From NCBI GenBank assembly GCA_023091735.1, contig JALKBU010000382.1, positions 1 through 43,938 on the forward strand: 43,938 nucleotides of DNA. Reading direction: 5' to 3'. Positions 7,097 to 17,600 of this stretch are shown here, one piece after another. The stretch comes from Trichomonas tenax (Eukaryota; Parabasalia; Trichomonadida; Trichomonadidae). Below the pieces are notes generated by a model. The model saw nothing but the letters and a program-made list of their open reading frames with translations. It had not been told where the DNA came from and did not search any database. Position 1 is the stretch's first letter. Every line of letters begins with the position of its first letter. The translations under genes and the position numbers were made by a program.

Positions 7097-8899
7097 ATGT
7101 CCCTTCCTCCGGAGGAACCAATCCACAGTGATTCGGAAGATGAGACTTCAGTCAACATCGTCGGCGACATCCCGCTCGAGTGGTACGACGAGTTTGATCA
7201 CATTGGTTATACAGCCGATGGCTCTAAATTAATTCCCAAAGAAAGACAAGACTTACTCGACGAAGTCATCCGCAAATCATCAGACCTGAACTGGTGGAGG
7301 AGATATTACGACAAGAGAGAAGGCACATACAAGACAATCACAGCGGAAGATTTAGATCTCGTTACGAGACTCCGCAGCGGTGAGGTTGGCATCAGAGGAT
7401 ACAACTACTACCAGCCATTCCGCGAAACAGAGTGGAAAGACAAAATCCACCCAGTTACAAATAAGATGCTCTCAAAGAAGCACTTCACACCATCCAAATC
7501 ATCACTTTACAAGATCACTCAGATCATGGCTAAGATGCGTGAAGAGGAGGCAAAGGAAACAGTCGAAGAACCAGAAAAAGAAGCTGTTGATATCTGGTCT
7601 GATGACTTTATCTGCAAACCACAGAAGCGCCGCGGTCTCCCACCACCAAAGATGGCTTTACCGTCAACAGATGATTCATATCACCCACCAGAAGATGAGA
7701 ATCCACGCCGTCTTCTTGATGTCGAGGGTTATGACAAGGCTGTCTTAGAGCGTTATGAGCGCTGCTGCGACCTCTACTTGGCACCACGTGAGTCGATTCC
7801 AAAGCGCCCAGAGACATCCGCAGAATTGCTTCCAGAAATTCCAGACGTCGAAGAGCTTAGGCCATTCCCAACAGCCGAAGCTGTCCGCTTCGTTGGTCAC
7901 ACAGGTCGTGTCCGTTGCGCTGACCTCTCACCAGACGGCTCCATCATGGTCTCTGGTTCATCAGATGGTGAACTCCGCTTCTGGGAGACAATGACAGGCC
8001 GCTGCTTGAAGGTTATCGATTTGGGAAAGATTGCTGGTGGTGAGAACAAGGCTGTCACATCTGTTGCTTACTGCCCGAACACAGAGACACCATTTGTTGT
8101 CGCCGCATGCAACAAGTTTGTTTTCTTGGTCAGAAGGAGAGAATCAGACGTCGAATTCCCGGACGAGGAAACAGGTCAGTCATTAGATGAAGAAGATAGG
8201 CCAAAGGAAATGCCAATCTTCAAGGTCATCGACAACAAGGTCGTTTCAATGTCTTTCTCAAGAGTCACAGAAATGAGGCAAGTCACATTCGACCGCACAG
8301 GAAAGTTCCTCGCTGTCCTCGCTCAGGCAAGATTGGTTTACATCTTCAACCCATCCAGAGAATGGCAGTTCAAGACACCAATCACAGCTTCTGATGCTTA
8401 CATTCAACGCATTGCTTTCCATCCAACAAAGCCACACTTCTTCTGCGCTACACAGCACAACATCTTAGTCTTCGATCTCAAGGAGAAGAAGAAGTTATTG
8501 CGTCTCAGACCATTGGTTCAGTGGATTTCTTCCATCGATGTTCACCCAAGAGGTGACCATGTCATTGCTGGTAGCTACGATGGTAGATCATTCTGGTTCG
8601 ATACAGAACTTAAGACTGACCCATACAAGGTCTTGAGAGGTCATGCTGCTGCTATCAGAGATGTAGCATACCACAAGAAGTTCCCACTCTTCGCTGTCGC
8701 ATGTGATGACTGCAAGATCGATGTTTTCCACGGCAAGGTCTTCAATGACTTGTTGACACTCCCACAGATTGTCCCTGTTAAGGAGCTCAACGGACACAAG
8801 CAGAACGGTATCCTCGGTGTTTTAGACGTTATCTGGCACCCGAACCAGCCATGGCTCATCTCTTGCGGAGCCGACCATTCCATCAGATTATGGTCATAA
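7097..8899 (+). CDS. BOP1: Ribosome biogenesis protein BOP1/Erb1 (PeBoW complex)
   Basis: 600 residues, shorter than the roughly 730-800 of yeast or human because the acidic N-terminal extension is mostly missing. BOP1/Erb1 acts in the nucleolus with PES1/Nop7 and WDR12/Ytm1 in 27S pre-rRNA processing and 60S assembly. The BOP1NT domain is clear (about 22-255): PLEWYDEFDHIGYTADG, then EKDL-like segments around WWRRYYDKREGTY, and GYNYYQPFRETEWKDKIHPV. A C-terminal WD40 propeller follows (about 262-600), starting FVGHTGRVRCADLSPDGS and ending in GADHSIRLWS. The last residue of the final WD blade is the last residue of the protein. Codon use is strongly biased to C-ending codons, as for a highly expressed gene. 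The stop is TAAAG. Confidence 0.95.
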   Translation: MSLPPEEPIHSDSEDETSVNIVGDIPLEWYDEFDHIGYTADGSKLIPKERQDLLDEVIRKSSDLNWWRRYYDKREGTYKTITAEDLDLVTRLRSGEVGIRGYNYYQPFRETEWKDKIHPVTNKMLSKKHFTPSKSSLYKITQIMAKMREEEAKETVEEPEKEAVDIWSDDFICKPQKRRGLPPPKMALPSTDDSYHPPEDENPRRLLDVEGYDKAVLERYERCCDLYLAPRESIPKRPETSAELLPEIPDVEELRPFPTAEAVRFVGHTGRVRCADLSPDGSIMVSGSSDGELRFWETMTGRCLKVIDLGKIAGGENKAVTSVAYCPNTETPFVVAACNKFVFLVRRRESDVEFPDEETGQSLDEEDRPKEMPIFKVIDNKVVSMSFSRVTEMRQVTFDRTGKFLAVLAQARLVYIFNPSREWQFKTPITASDAYIQRIAFHPTKPHFFCATQHNILVFDLKEKKKLLRLRPLVQWISSIDVHPRGDHVIAGSYDGRSFWFDTELKTDPYKVLRGHAAAIRDVAYHKKFPLFAVACDDCKIDVFHGKVFNDLLTLPQIVPVKELNGHKQNGILGVLDVIWHPNQPWLISCGADHSIRLWS

Positions 8900-9048
8900 A
8901 GATATAGAATATTTTTTGATAATTCCAACATTTTTCATCATCAATTTCAGTTATTATATTCATTTATAATCACATGCCACGTAAATATTTATTTGCCAAA
9001 TATGTATGTTTACGTGTCAGATAATGTCACTTTTTCAGAGCCTTCTGA

Positions 9049-9154
9049 TTCGATTTCATTTTACAATTCAACATTTTCTATGGGTCTTTGAGGTTGCTAA
9101 GACATAGGATTGCCTAGCAATCTCAGAGACCTGTAGAAAATGCTATGAATCGAA
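9049..9154. repeat. Long imperfect hairpin
   Basis: TTCGATT 9049-9055 pairs with AATCGAA 9148-9154, CATTTTCTA 9072-9080 with TAGAAAATG 9134-9142, GGTCT around 9083-9087 with AGACC 9127-9131, and TTGCTA 9094-9099 with TAGCAA 9115-9120. The stem is interrupted by short bulges. It sits 150 bp after BOP1 and right next to a second hairpin. Confidence 0.75.
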
Positions 9155-9165
9155 ATATTTCATTC

Positions 9166-9301
9166 ATCGATTTACATTACTTGCTTTAGCTGTCTAATAG
9201 CACGATAAACAGATAGCTTGTGAGCACATGTTTGTCATGATATTAGACAGATAAAGCAATTTACGATTTATAATTATCTGTTAATAAATCTGTAAATCGA
9301 T
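9166..9301. repeat. Nested inverted repeat next to the first hairpin
   Basis: An outer perfect pair ATCGATTTACA 9166-9176 and TGTAAATCGAT 9291-9301 encloses an inner 19-bp pair 9181-9199 and 9241-9259 with a single mismatch (TTGCTTTAGC versus the complement of ATAAAGCAA). The loop is 41 nt. It could be a small foldback element or a structured non-coding RNA. No target-site duplication is evident. Confidence 0.8.
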
Positions 9302-10215
9302 TAACAATTCTCCAGATATTCGATGCTCAATAGAGCGTGTGCTAGAAATTGATTATTTTTGATGATATTTATTAATCTTGGATAAACTAGCGACATCAGG
9401 CACAAGCAAACATGGAAATTACATATACAGCTCCCGGATATTTGATATATAGCCTAAATAATGAAGTATATCGATTAAAAAAATTTCAAGATCGAACATG
9501 TTTGATAATTGAACTGCTTTTTCCCATTTCCTCCAACGTAAACATGCAGATAGCGATATGGAGAAGAAACATGTCAATTGTCAAAGATATTTGATTATGA
9601 AAATAAGAAAATTAAATAAAAGTCATTGATTTTGCAATCAGGTTATTGTATAGAATAATTATAATATTATTATCTGTAAATCAATATTATTTAAAATGAG
9701 AAAACGTTTTGACACTTTTCTTTACAATAACAAATTATATATAATTAATATCATAAATATATTTACCATCAATTACGATATAAATTTATGAAAGAAAAAA
9801 ATTGGAGAATAAATAAACATTGAGAATAAATTATTAATGATAATAATAAAAATAAATAAGAAAATACTATAGTGAATGATTTACAAGATTCTAAATTTAA
9901 AATAGAAATAAAGTGATTTTTGATTTTTGAAAATATTATCATGAAATAGAGAAATATCAGAATTGTATAATGATTTAGTAAATAACTTTTGAATCATCTG
10001 AAATATTGAATGAAGTAAAACAACAATATAATGCATACATAAACTGCAAAAATAAATTACACATTTCGCAATTGCTCTCTCAATATATTCTATGAGTCAG
10101 ATTATTGTATAGTTTACACAAAAATATAAACATATTTTTAATGATATAATAAGTATATTGATATTGCAGCTGATTGCCTTTCAAATTTTGAAAAGGCTCA
10201 GAAATGTAATATGCG

Positions 10216-10404
10216 TTATTTGGAATGAATATTATATATGCAACAATATGTTTCCAACTCAAAAAAGGTCGCTTTTTTGCACTTTATCCCTTCTTTTGCA
10301 TTTTCAGGCACTTCTGATTGATATATTCGAAGCTGGATGATACCATATATTACCACACATGCTGCCGAATATACACCCACAATAACTAACCATAATATCC
10401 ACAT
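10216..10404 (-). CDS. Possible small single-pass membrane protein
   Basis: 62 codons from the ATG at 10404-10402. The N-terminus has one clear transmembrane stretch (WILWLVIVGVYSAACVVIYG, residues 2-21), followed by a polar tail with RIYQSEVPENAKEG. Such layout is typical of micro-membrane subunits. No initiator box close to the ATG stands out and no family is recognised, so this may be a chance frame in AT-rich DNA. The region 10405-11480 up to the Ras gene has no other gene. Confidence 0.3.
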   Translation of the reverse strand: MWILWLVIVGVYSAACVVIYGIIQLRIYQSEVPENAKEGIKCKKATFFELETYCCIYNIHSK

Positions 10405-10670
10405 TTTATTTTAATTATTTTTATCTCGCTTAATATATACTTTTTATAAATTTATTAGCATTTATCACATGATTACAATATGAATATACAATAATTTTTT
10501 CCAACTTTAATCATGATATGTGTCAAACAAATTTTATTACACGTCATTTAATCTATATTACAAATCATATTGTCAAAAATATTTAATTCTCTATTTTTTA
10601 ACATAATAATGACTATAATACCCTTTGATAAGTTGTAGCATATTGATGGATGTTCAGTTCAGTGCTGGTA

Positions 10671-10880
10671 ACGTCGTAAAGTTGTGATATGAATTTTTCT
10701 GAAATTATATATTAGTGATGTGATCATAATAATCAAATGGGAAGGATCTATACATGAATGAATCAATGTTACATCATGAAAACGTCGTAAAATTGTGATA
10801 TGAATTTTTCTGAAATTTTATATTAGTAATGTGATCATAATAATCAAATGGGAGGAAGCCGTACATGAATGAATCAATGT
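10671..10880 (+). repeat. Tandem duplication, two 99-bp units 111 bp apart
   Basis: 10671-10769 and 10782-10880 are nearly identical, beginning ACGTCGTAAA and ending CATGAATGAATCAATGT. They differ by a few substitutions and are separated by a 12-bp non-repeated linker. No reading frame crosses them. This is a recent local duplication of unknown role, in the spacer upstream of the 3' end of the Ras-like gene. Confidence 0.9.
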
Positions 10881-11480
10881 CCTATTCTTCAATCTTCATA
10901 TTATCTGTAATCAACTTTTCTATTTTCTTTAATTTTGTATAAATTCCCTGATTTTTATCGCCTATACGTTTGCATGATCTATTTGAATCATTGCTATAAG
11001 ATTTGAAATGATTTCTTGAAATATCGATATTTTCATTTCTATTTATGACATGAAATGCATTTCATCCCATACAACCACTATCGCATAGGAGAGTCATAGA
11101 AGTTGGCCATATCCAATTCACTCAGAGCATGCTTTCTACTAAAATAGGGCCCTAAACGTACGGAAATTTACATTTTACGAAAAAGGCCCAAACGATAAGA
11201 AAAAAGGTCCGATGTCTCAGTGATCGACCAATTGATGTAACATTGTTTGATCGACCATTATTGGTGGAAATAGAGTTTACTGGCTATGTAGATGCCAAAA
11301 AAACGCAAAATATTATTTACTTACATCTACCAAACCGAAATCTTTTCCTTTACGCACCCGATCGGAAAAAAATGTTTTGACCTTAATATTCAAATTTTAT
11401 GAGTTTGTTGCATGTTATTTTAAAATTTCTCCGAATTAAAGACTTTAAAATGAAAAAATTGTATCATATATTTAACTTGA

Positions 11481-12074
11481 TTACTGGATTTCACAGCAGC
11501 CACCACCGGATTCCTTCTGCTTCTTTGGCTCCTCCTTATGGGCCTTCTTAGCTGGTTCCTTATTAAGAACAAGACGGCAGATAGATTCGAATGCTTCTGA
11601 GATGTTCTTATTAACCTTAGCTGATGTTTCTAAGACTTCTGCGTTATTCCAACTGCTAGCGGACTTAGCTTTAGCCTTCTCAAGTGGAACAGCGTGTGGA
11701 GCTGGAAGATCGCATTTATTACCAAGAATAACAATCGGTGGTTTCTGAGCCTTCTTTGTACGAACGATATCATCATAAAGTTCACTAATGAAGTTAAGAG
11801 AGGACTCGTCATCAACTGCGTAGACGCAAGCGAAGCCTTCGCAGTCCTGAATGTAACGGCCACGAAGCTCCTTGAAGTCTTCCTGACCGGCTGTATCGAT
11901 AATTTCGCAAATGATTGTTTCACCGTCGATAGAAATATTTTTCTGGAATTCATCTTCGATTGTTGGAACATATGTTTCAGAGAATTCGGATCTAACGAAC
12001 TGGAGGGTGATGGCTGTTTTACCGACACCACCAGAACCGAGCATACATATGTGGATGGTCTTTTGAGCTGACAT
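11481..12074 (-). CDS. Ras-family small GTPase with CaaX box
   Basis: 197 residues from the ATG at 12074-12072 (the upstream in-frame TTG is not used). All G boxes are present: GSGGVGKT (13-20), the effector Thr38 in YVPTIED, DTAGQE (60-65, with the catalytic Gln), NKCD (119-122) and ETSAK (149-153). The end is CCEIQ: Cys194 is a CaaX cysteine (C-E-I-Q, Gln last, predicting farnesylation) with Cys193 as a possible palmitoylation site. A Lys-rich stretch before it would aid membrane binding. The overall pattern fits Ras/Rap rather than Rab or Rho. It is a membrane-bound GTP switch; the pathway is unknown. Confidence 0.95.
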   Translation of the reverse strand: MSAQKTIHICMLGSGGVGKTAITLQFVRSEFSETYVPTIEDEFQKNISIDGETIICEIIDTAGQEDFKELRGRYIQDCEGFACVYAVDDESSLNFISELYDDIVRTKKAQKPPIVILGNKCDLPAPHAVPLEKAKAKSASSWNNAEVLETSAKVNKNISEAFESICRLVLNKEPAKKAHKEEPKKQKESGGGCCEIQ

Positions 12075-12081
12075 CAATCTT

Positions 12082-12087
12082 TAATGA
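12082..12087 (-). promoter_or_regulatory. Inr-like box of the Ras gene
   Basis: The minus strand reads TCATTA, matching the trichomonad initiator TCA(Y)(W), 7 nt upstream of the Ras ATG. Known trichomonad 5' untranslated regions are this short. Confidence 0.6.
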
Positions 12088-12535
12088 ATTACTTTTTCAA
12101 TATAACCGAACCCTGTTTTGAAAAAAAGAATTAGCCAAATTTCCTGTGAAACGGACCTTCCATCAGTTGGGTGGTCTATAGGAGAGGTTTGACCAAAGAA
12201 AAAAATGATTAATATAATGTTCCGAAAAAATCTTTGAATTGCTATCATTTGAAATATAAACACTATAAACGATAGGCTTTATATTTTTCACGTTTTTGCG
12301 ATGTTTTGTGGAATTCGATATTTTTGATATTTATAGTGTATATACTTCCTACGTTTCAAAAAAATTTTAAGGTCTTTCAAAAAGTTGGTTCAAAAAATTG
12401 GCTTGTGAATAGCTGTTATTGATTTTTTGTTGATTTATTGCTTTATTGTTGCCTATACATCCCAAAATGATAGTTTATTTGAGAAATCTGTTTTCAAAAT
12501 CATTTGATCCGAACATTTAAACTGTGAAAATACAT

Positions 12536-12554
12536 ATTATTTATAATATAATTT
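12536..12554. repeat. Left 19-bp direct repeat flanking inverted-repeat element 1
   Basis: ATTATTTATAATATAATTT, exactly repeated at 13387-13405. It abuts the left end of the element and looks like a long target-site duplication. Confidence 0.7.
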
Positions 12555-12650
12555 GTATAATAAAGAGTCATGAAAAGTGACATATTTACATGGCAGTTAT
12601 AAATATGTTTTGACATGTAAAGTCTGCCATTTTAACAAAGGGTGTTCTTT

Positions 12651-12709
12651 CAAGCTTGATATACTCTAACAAGCTTGATATACTCTAACAAGCTTAACAG
12701 ACGCTTTAA
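12651..12709 (+). repeat. Short tandem repeat inside element 1
   Basis: Two exact 19-bp units CAAGCTTGATATACTCTAA (12651-12669, 12670-12688), followed by a diverged third starting CAAGCTTAACAGACG. Confidence 0.9.
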
Positions 12710-12821
12710 CAGGGACGTCCTGAAGTTGCGAAAAGGTGACAGACCAAATAACCTTAAATAAAACAATTTGTTTTACAGTTTCGAAATTATCGTTTGCCTC
12801 CACCACACATACACACACAAA

Positions 12822-12862
12822 TGAGCCCTTTCCGGTGAGCTGCGCTCAGCTTCGGGCCGGAT
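12822..12862. repeat. GC-rich hairpin island inside element 1
   Basis: In otherwise AT-rich DNA, GAGCTG and CAGCTTC frame a small hairpin (about 12837-12853) enclosed by CCGG 12833-12836 and CCGG near 12858. It lies just before the 66-codon frame at 12878. Confidence 0.55.
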
Positions 12863-12877
12863 AAATGAAGAAATTTA

Positions 12878-13078
12878 ATGATATTTAATTTAAAGACAGT
12901 TCAAAATTTAAGAACAAGATCCATAGAAATTATTCAATCCTTTGAACCATCACATCAACAATTTGAATTGTTTAAAACACAACTTGATGAAATGTGTAAT
13001 CATTCATTGGATGATATCATTAATCTATTTGATGAATGGTTTGAAAATATAAAAATCGAATTATATTTTATCGAATAA
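12878..13078 (+). CDS. Small hypothetical ORF inside element 1
   Basis: 66 codons, MIFNLKTVQNLRTRSIEIIQ at the start and mostly helical, acidic residues after it (DDIINLFDEWFENIKIE). There is no similarity I recognise and it carries no catalytic motif of a transposase. The stop lies in TAAAA. It may be a decayed piece of the element's original protein or a chance frame. Confidence 0.3.
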   Translation: MIFNLKTVQNLRTRSIEIIQSFEPSHQQFELFKTQLDEMCNHSLDDIINLFDEWFENIKIELYFIE

Positions 13079-13386
13079 AATTTATTATTATTTTCATATT
13101 TATTTGTCAAATTTTATATTTACACGTCAAAAACATCACTTTTAATATATCCCTTCAATAAATGTCACTTTTTCTATTATCACTTTTCGCAACTTCGTGA
13201 TCCTGAATAGAGTGATCACTCTTGATAGATTCTCTAATAAGATTTGCAGATGTTATAACAAGTTTAATTGACATTATAAATAATTAGCAAATGTATACTT
13301 TATAAATAAACTAATTTTACATGTCAAAATGAAATGCATTTGCCATGTAAACATGTCACTTTTCATGACTCTTTATTTTGCCCAAC

Positions 13387-13405
13387 ATTATTTATAATAT
13401 AATTT
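13387..13405. repeat. Right 19-bp direct repeat flanking element 1
   Basis: Exact copy of 12536-12554, abutting the right end (CCCAAC) of the element. Confidence 0.7.
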
Positions 13406-13495
13406 ATATCTAATGATTTGATTTTTGTTGATTTTAATTTTTTAGAAATAAAACAAGAGAATGAATATATTTTTCAAATTTTTTTGGGGATTATC

Positions 13496-14597
13496 TTTAA
13501 GGGTCCGCTATGGCCAAATATAGGCTCTCAAAATATTCTATGAGATTGACAAAAAACGTATTTCCCACAATTTGATGCTTTTCAAGATAGAGAGATCTAG
13601 TTTTATTATGATATGCGATTCATTGCATACAGCATATTAGAGGAGATTCATTAATATCTCTCGCTTAAAAATCAATCAAAACTTAAAAATCATGGACTTT
13701 GAAAAAAAAGTGATTTTTTCAAAAAAACACGAGTGATGTGAAAATCAGGACCCTTTTTTCTTGCATTAATTCATTTGCCAATCATCGCTTAGCAATATTT
13801 TGGTAATAAATTTGCAAAATACTAACAGGGAGAAAAAAACTTTAAAAAATCAGCAAAATTTGGATATTTCTCGATTTCAAGGTATAATTTGCATTATTTG
13901 TAGTACTGAGATTGCTGTAATGCCAAAATAAATTGAAAATTCATGTTTTTGAAGATGATCTCACACAAGTATGAATTTCATAACAAAAAAATTGATATAT
14001 GAATATTAAGCATAAAAATTAATTAATTATTACTCAAAAATTCCTCGATTTTTGAAAAACATATGAAAGCTTTAGGGCATTTACACGAAATAACGCAAGG
14101 GGAGACAGTTATGTTATCAATTCACGTGGATGAAAGCCTAGAACCAATGTAGAGCTATACATAAATTTAGGTGTAATAATTCGTGTTATTTATGGATATC
14201 AAAGAACCTAATTGAAATAACATAGCTATCAAAGGCTATAGTAACTGTTTAATGCATCAAACAAATTGAACGCGAATAAACAGCAAAAATTCATTGTGAT
14301 TTGCTTGTTTATTTTACTACTTTACAATTATCAGCATATTTTTAGCATGTATATATTCAAGTGGCTATTAAAATGGTAAATGATTTCACCTTTTCCCGCT
14401 GATTATTAATAATATAATTAAAAAGTTGAAATTGTGCTGCGATACTCCAAGCAATTAATCCTTAGCATGAGAGAAAACAAAATCAAGAAGGTTGTTTTTT
14501 AGTGAATTTTTAACAGTTTTTTGTACCTAAATAAGTTAAAAATATACCAAAAAAGTGAAGGACGATACAGGAAGTTTGGCCATAGCGGATCCTTAAA
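13496..14597. mobile_element. Terminal-inverted-repeat element 2, 1.1 kb, ending at the UGGT start
   Basis: 13496-13518 and 14575-14597 are 23-bp terminal inverted repeats with one mismatch (TTTAAGGGTCCGC side). The interior has no frame over 60 codons. Candidate duplications: ATTATC at 13490-13495 and again at 14600-14605, or TTAA, or TA; sequence alone does not decide. The right terminus lies 12 bp before the UGGT ATG, so the UGGT promoter must be inside the element, or transcription starts in the 12-bp remnant. Superfamily undetermined; clearly non-autonomous. Confidence 0.8.
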
Positions 14598-14609
14598 AAA
14601 TTATCAAAA

Positions 14610-17600
14610 ATGATTTTTGCGCTTTTTTCGTTATTTTCGGTGTCATCATTGTTAAAAGATAGACAAATCAATGTCACTCTTGATGGTTCATGGCCTGATA
14701 CTCCTATTCTTGCTGAAGCTGCAGCTTTTATCGCTGATGCAAATGGAGAAGCTTATTGGACCTTCATTAATGGCCTCCAAAATGTCGAGAAATATCCAGA
14801 AACAATCGAAGAAATCAAAGACTATGCTTTGAATTTTCTCACTGAAGAATTACGCGCATTATTAGAACTTGCACTTCTTACACGCGCATATAGCCCAAGA
14901 ATTGGAATGTTTCGTGAAATTCTCAGAAATCATACGAAAAATATTAACAGATTAGTAGCATTTTACGTTGATAATTTGTTTTATACACAAGAAGATCTTC
15001 AAAATGCGATTGAAGAAGGACAAAAGAGCCGCCCACTTGTTTATTCATACGAACCACGTAATGGAAATTTGCGTGACACAGTTATTTTATATTCTCCGAT
15101 CAATGATTCGCAATTATTCAGCTGGATTCAATACCTCGAGGAACAAGAGGATACAGTGAGCTTTGTTTACCGCCCTGTTGGCGAATTTTCAACAACACAA
15201 GTTAAATTCCGCGGATATGGCTTCGAAATGCGTCCATTCAACTATACAATGACATACTCGAAAGAAACCGACGAAAATATTACTCATGGACCAGAAACAC
15301 CTAACACAGAACTTTTCATTAACAAGAAAATCGTTCCAGGACCAAATGTTCCAAAGGGAATCGACCTCGCAACACAGCTGATTCAGTTCGTTAAGACTAC
15401 TGACGATCCATTCAAGTCATTACTTGAAGTTTGCGAGAACTTCCCACTTTATGCTGATAACATTTCGAGAATTCCAGCCGCAAAGTCTCTCCGTGATAAG
15501 ATTTTCGATCGCCAGGAAAATATTATTTCTGGTGCTTCCGCTCTTTACGTCAACAATCGCGCTGTTCTCAATCCAGATGTTTATCACATTCTTCAGGCAT
15601 CTTTGGATGAATTACGTATTGCGCAGATCCTTAGAGAGTACTTCACACTCACGCCAGAAGCTCTTAACAAGAGTTTATCATTGATTCAGCGTCGTCGTCC
15701 ACCGAAGAAAGTCATCATCGATTATCAAAGCGATTTCATGTTCAACCTCAACGATATCGAAACAGGTAAGATCTATGAGAACTGGACAACAGATCTTTCT
15801 TCATTAAGAACAACAAGTCCACTGAACATCAAGCGTAACATCTTCAATGCTGTTTTCTTCATCGACCCTCTTAACCCATACGATATGAAGACACTCCGCT
15901 TCATGGATAACCAGACAAAGCTCAGGGCTCCTGTAAGATTCGGCTATTTCGTGCAATGCCGCTCAACAAACAAACTCGCAAAGAGAGTCATGACCGCATG
16001 GAGCCATATCAGACTGAGAAACGGCTTCAGAGCTGCCCACAACTTCCTCCTTGAAGCTGCTAAGGAGATGGTAGATGAGGAAGATGAACCTAGAATATCA
16101 CACTTCAACGCTGCTTTGCAGAAGCTCGGAAAGCACAAGACATTGACTGACTTCGACAAATACGATGCACAGTCACGTGAAAAGAAGTATTTGAAGAAGA
16201 TGAAGACGTTCCAAGAGAAACTTGGTATCCATGAGCAAGGATGTCTGTTCAATGGTCGATTCTATCCAGGTGAATCAGCGGAAGAGAAAATTGGAACATT
16301 CTTGCATGGTTCTCTCAAGAGATTGAGAATCAAGTTAGCAGAGAAGATCTTAACAAACACGTCAATTGAGACAGTCAGTGGTATCTTAACAGGACCAGAT
16401 GTCTTCAGCAGATATAATCCTATGATTCAGCACACAGATAAATCGCCAGATGAGTTCGTTCCTCTTATCTCACAAAGCTTCTACTTCCAGAGAGAGTTCC
16501 TTGAATGGTCAAAGAAGATCAGGTATAACCAGGAACCACAGAAGGTCAAATTCAACACCATCTGGGTGTTCATTGGTGAGGAACTCACTGGCAGCCTTGA
16601 ATCGAAGCACATGGCTTTCCAAGTCGAAGAATGGCTCAAGGCAGGCATTCCATCCAACACAAGACTCGCTTTCTTCTCTGAGACGACAACGTCCAACATT
16701 GTAAGAAACACAATGCCACCGCCATTTGTCCAAGACTTGCTTCAGCTCCAGCCAGATGAAGTCACAGTTGTTATGAACGGCAGAGTTCTCAGAATGAAGT
16801 CCAGAATGATCTTCAACTGGCACACTGAAGACTTTAATGTATTGATCAAGTGGGAGCACCATCACTCTGTCGCAACAATCGAAGGATACTTCGCTGAAGA
16901 TGTTGCTTTGAACTATGAAATGCTTGGATCACAAGTCGATGATGTCAACACGGAATTCCACTCTCAATTGGCTCTTTACTTCTGCTTCATGTATGGTATG
17001 GCGTCACACACAAAGATCAGCAGATATCCATCTGATAACAAGATCTTCAAGCCATCAAACCCAGCTGTTATGAACTATGATAACCCAGACTCTTTCGTTC
17101 ACTATGCAATCATGCTTAACCCATTCGAGCTTCCTTTTCAGGCCATCGCTCCTGTTGTTCAGTTCTTGAGACAGTCTAAGGCCTTCGATGTCAAGATCAT
17201 GATCAACTTCCCAACAAAGGATGCTGATCAGTTCCCAGCAAACCTTCGCGCCTACCACAGATTCCTCCTTTACGATGATCACATCCAGTTCGATAGATTC
17301 GAATCACAGACAGTCTATAGCTTGATGCCGCACCCACCGTACAACTGGATGGTTGAACCATCGAGTGCACATTTCGATCTTGATAACTTCAGACCACGTG
17401 AAGTTGATCCAGGCACCACTGTTTCGCATTATAGACTAACATCTATTTTGTTGGAAGGATCTGCTGTCGATGAACAATACATTCCTGTTCATGGTCTTAG
17501 AATTACTCTTAATATGCAAGAGAAGGGATTCCACGACTCATTATCAATCAAGACAATGGGTTACTTCCAGTTGAAGACGCAACCGGGCATCTGGGAGATC

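Larger units (their letters stand above)
8900..10215. other. Spacer with a solo terminus-like word cluster and hairpins
   Basis: AT-rich. At about 8970-9040 it carries GCCACGTAAA, TTTACGTGTCAG and AATGTCACTTTTTC, the same vocabulary as the termini of the elements at 12.6 and 39.6 kb, but without a partner end; it may be a solo end or a minus-to-plus promoter remnant. Hairpins at 9049-9301 are listed separately. No tRNA, rRNA or other known RNA gene is recognised, and the 60-codon frame at 9412 is not convincing. Confidence 0.5.
12555..13386. mobile_element. Inverted-repeat (foldback/MITE-like) element 1, 832 bp
   Basis: Terminal inverted repeats: 12559-12595 and 13341-13377 match at 36 of 37 positions as reverse complements (AATAAAGAGTCATGAAAAGT side). 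Inner pieces TGACATGTAAA 12611-12621 and TTTACATGTCA 13316-13326 also pair. A second, inner inverted pair, GAAGTTGCGAAAAGGTGA 12722-12739 and 13180-13196 with one extra base, lies inside. It is flanked by an exact 19-bp direct repeat. It encodes no transposase; the only frame is a 66-codon ORF. The termini share the AAAAGTGACA / TTTACATG / TGACATGTAAA order with the element at 39.6 kb. It is most likely non-autonomous. Confidence 0.8.

Noticed and set aside
10080..10340. Overlapping 60-codon frames on both strands near the small membrane ORF
   Set aside because: They overlap the called ORF or sit in AT-rich DNA with no protein-like features.
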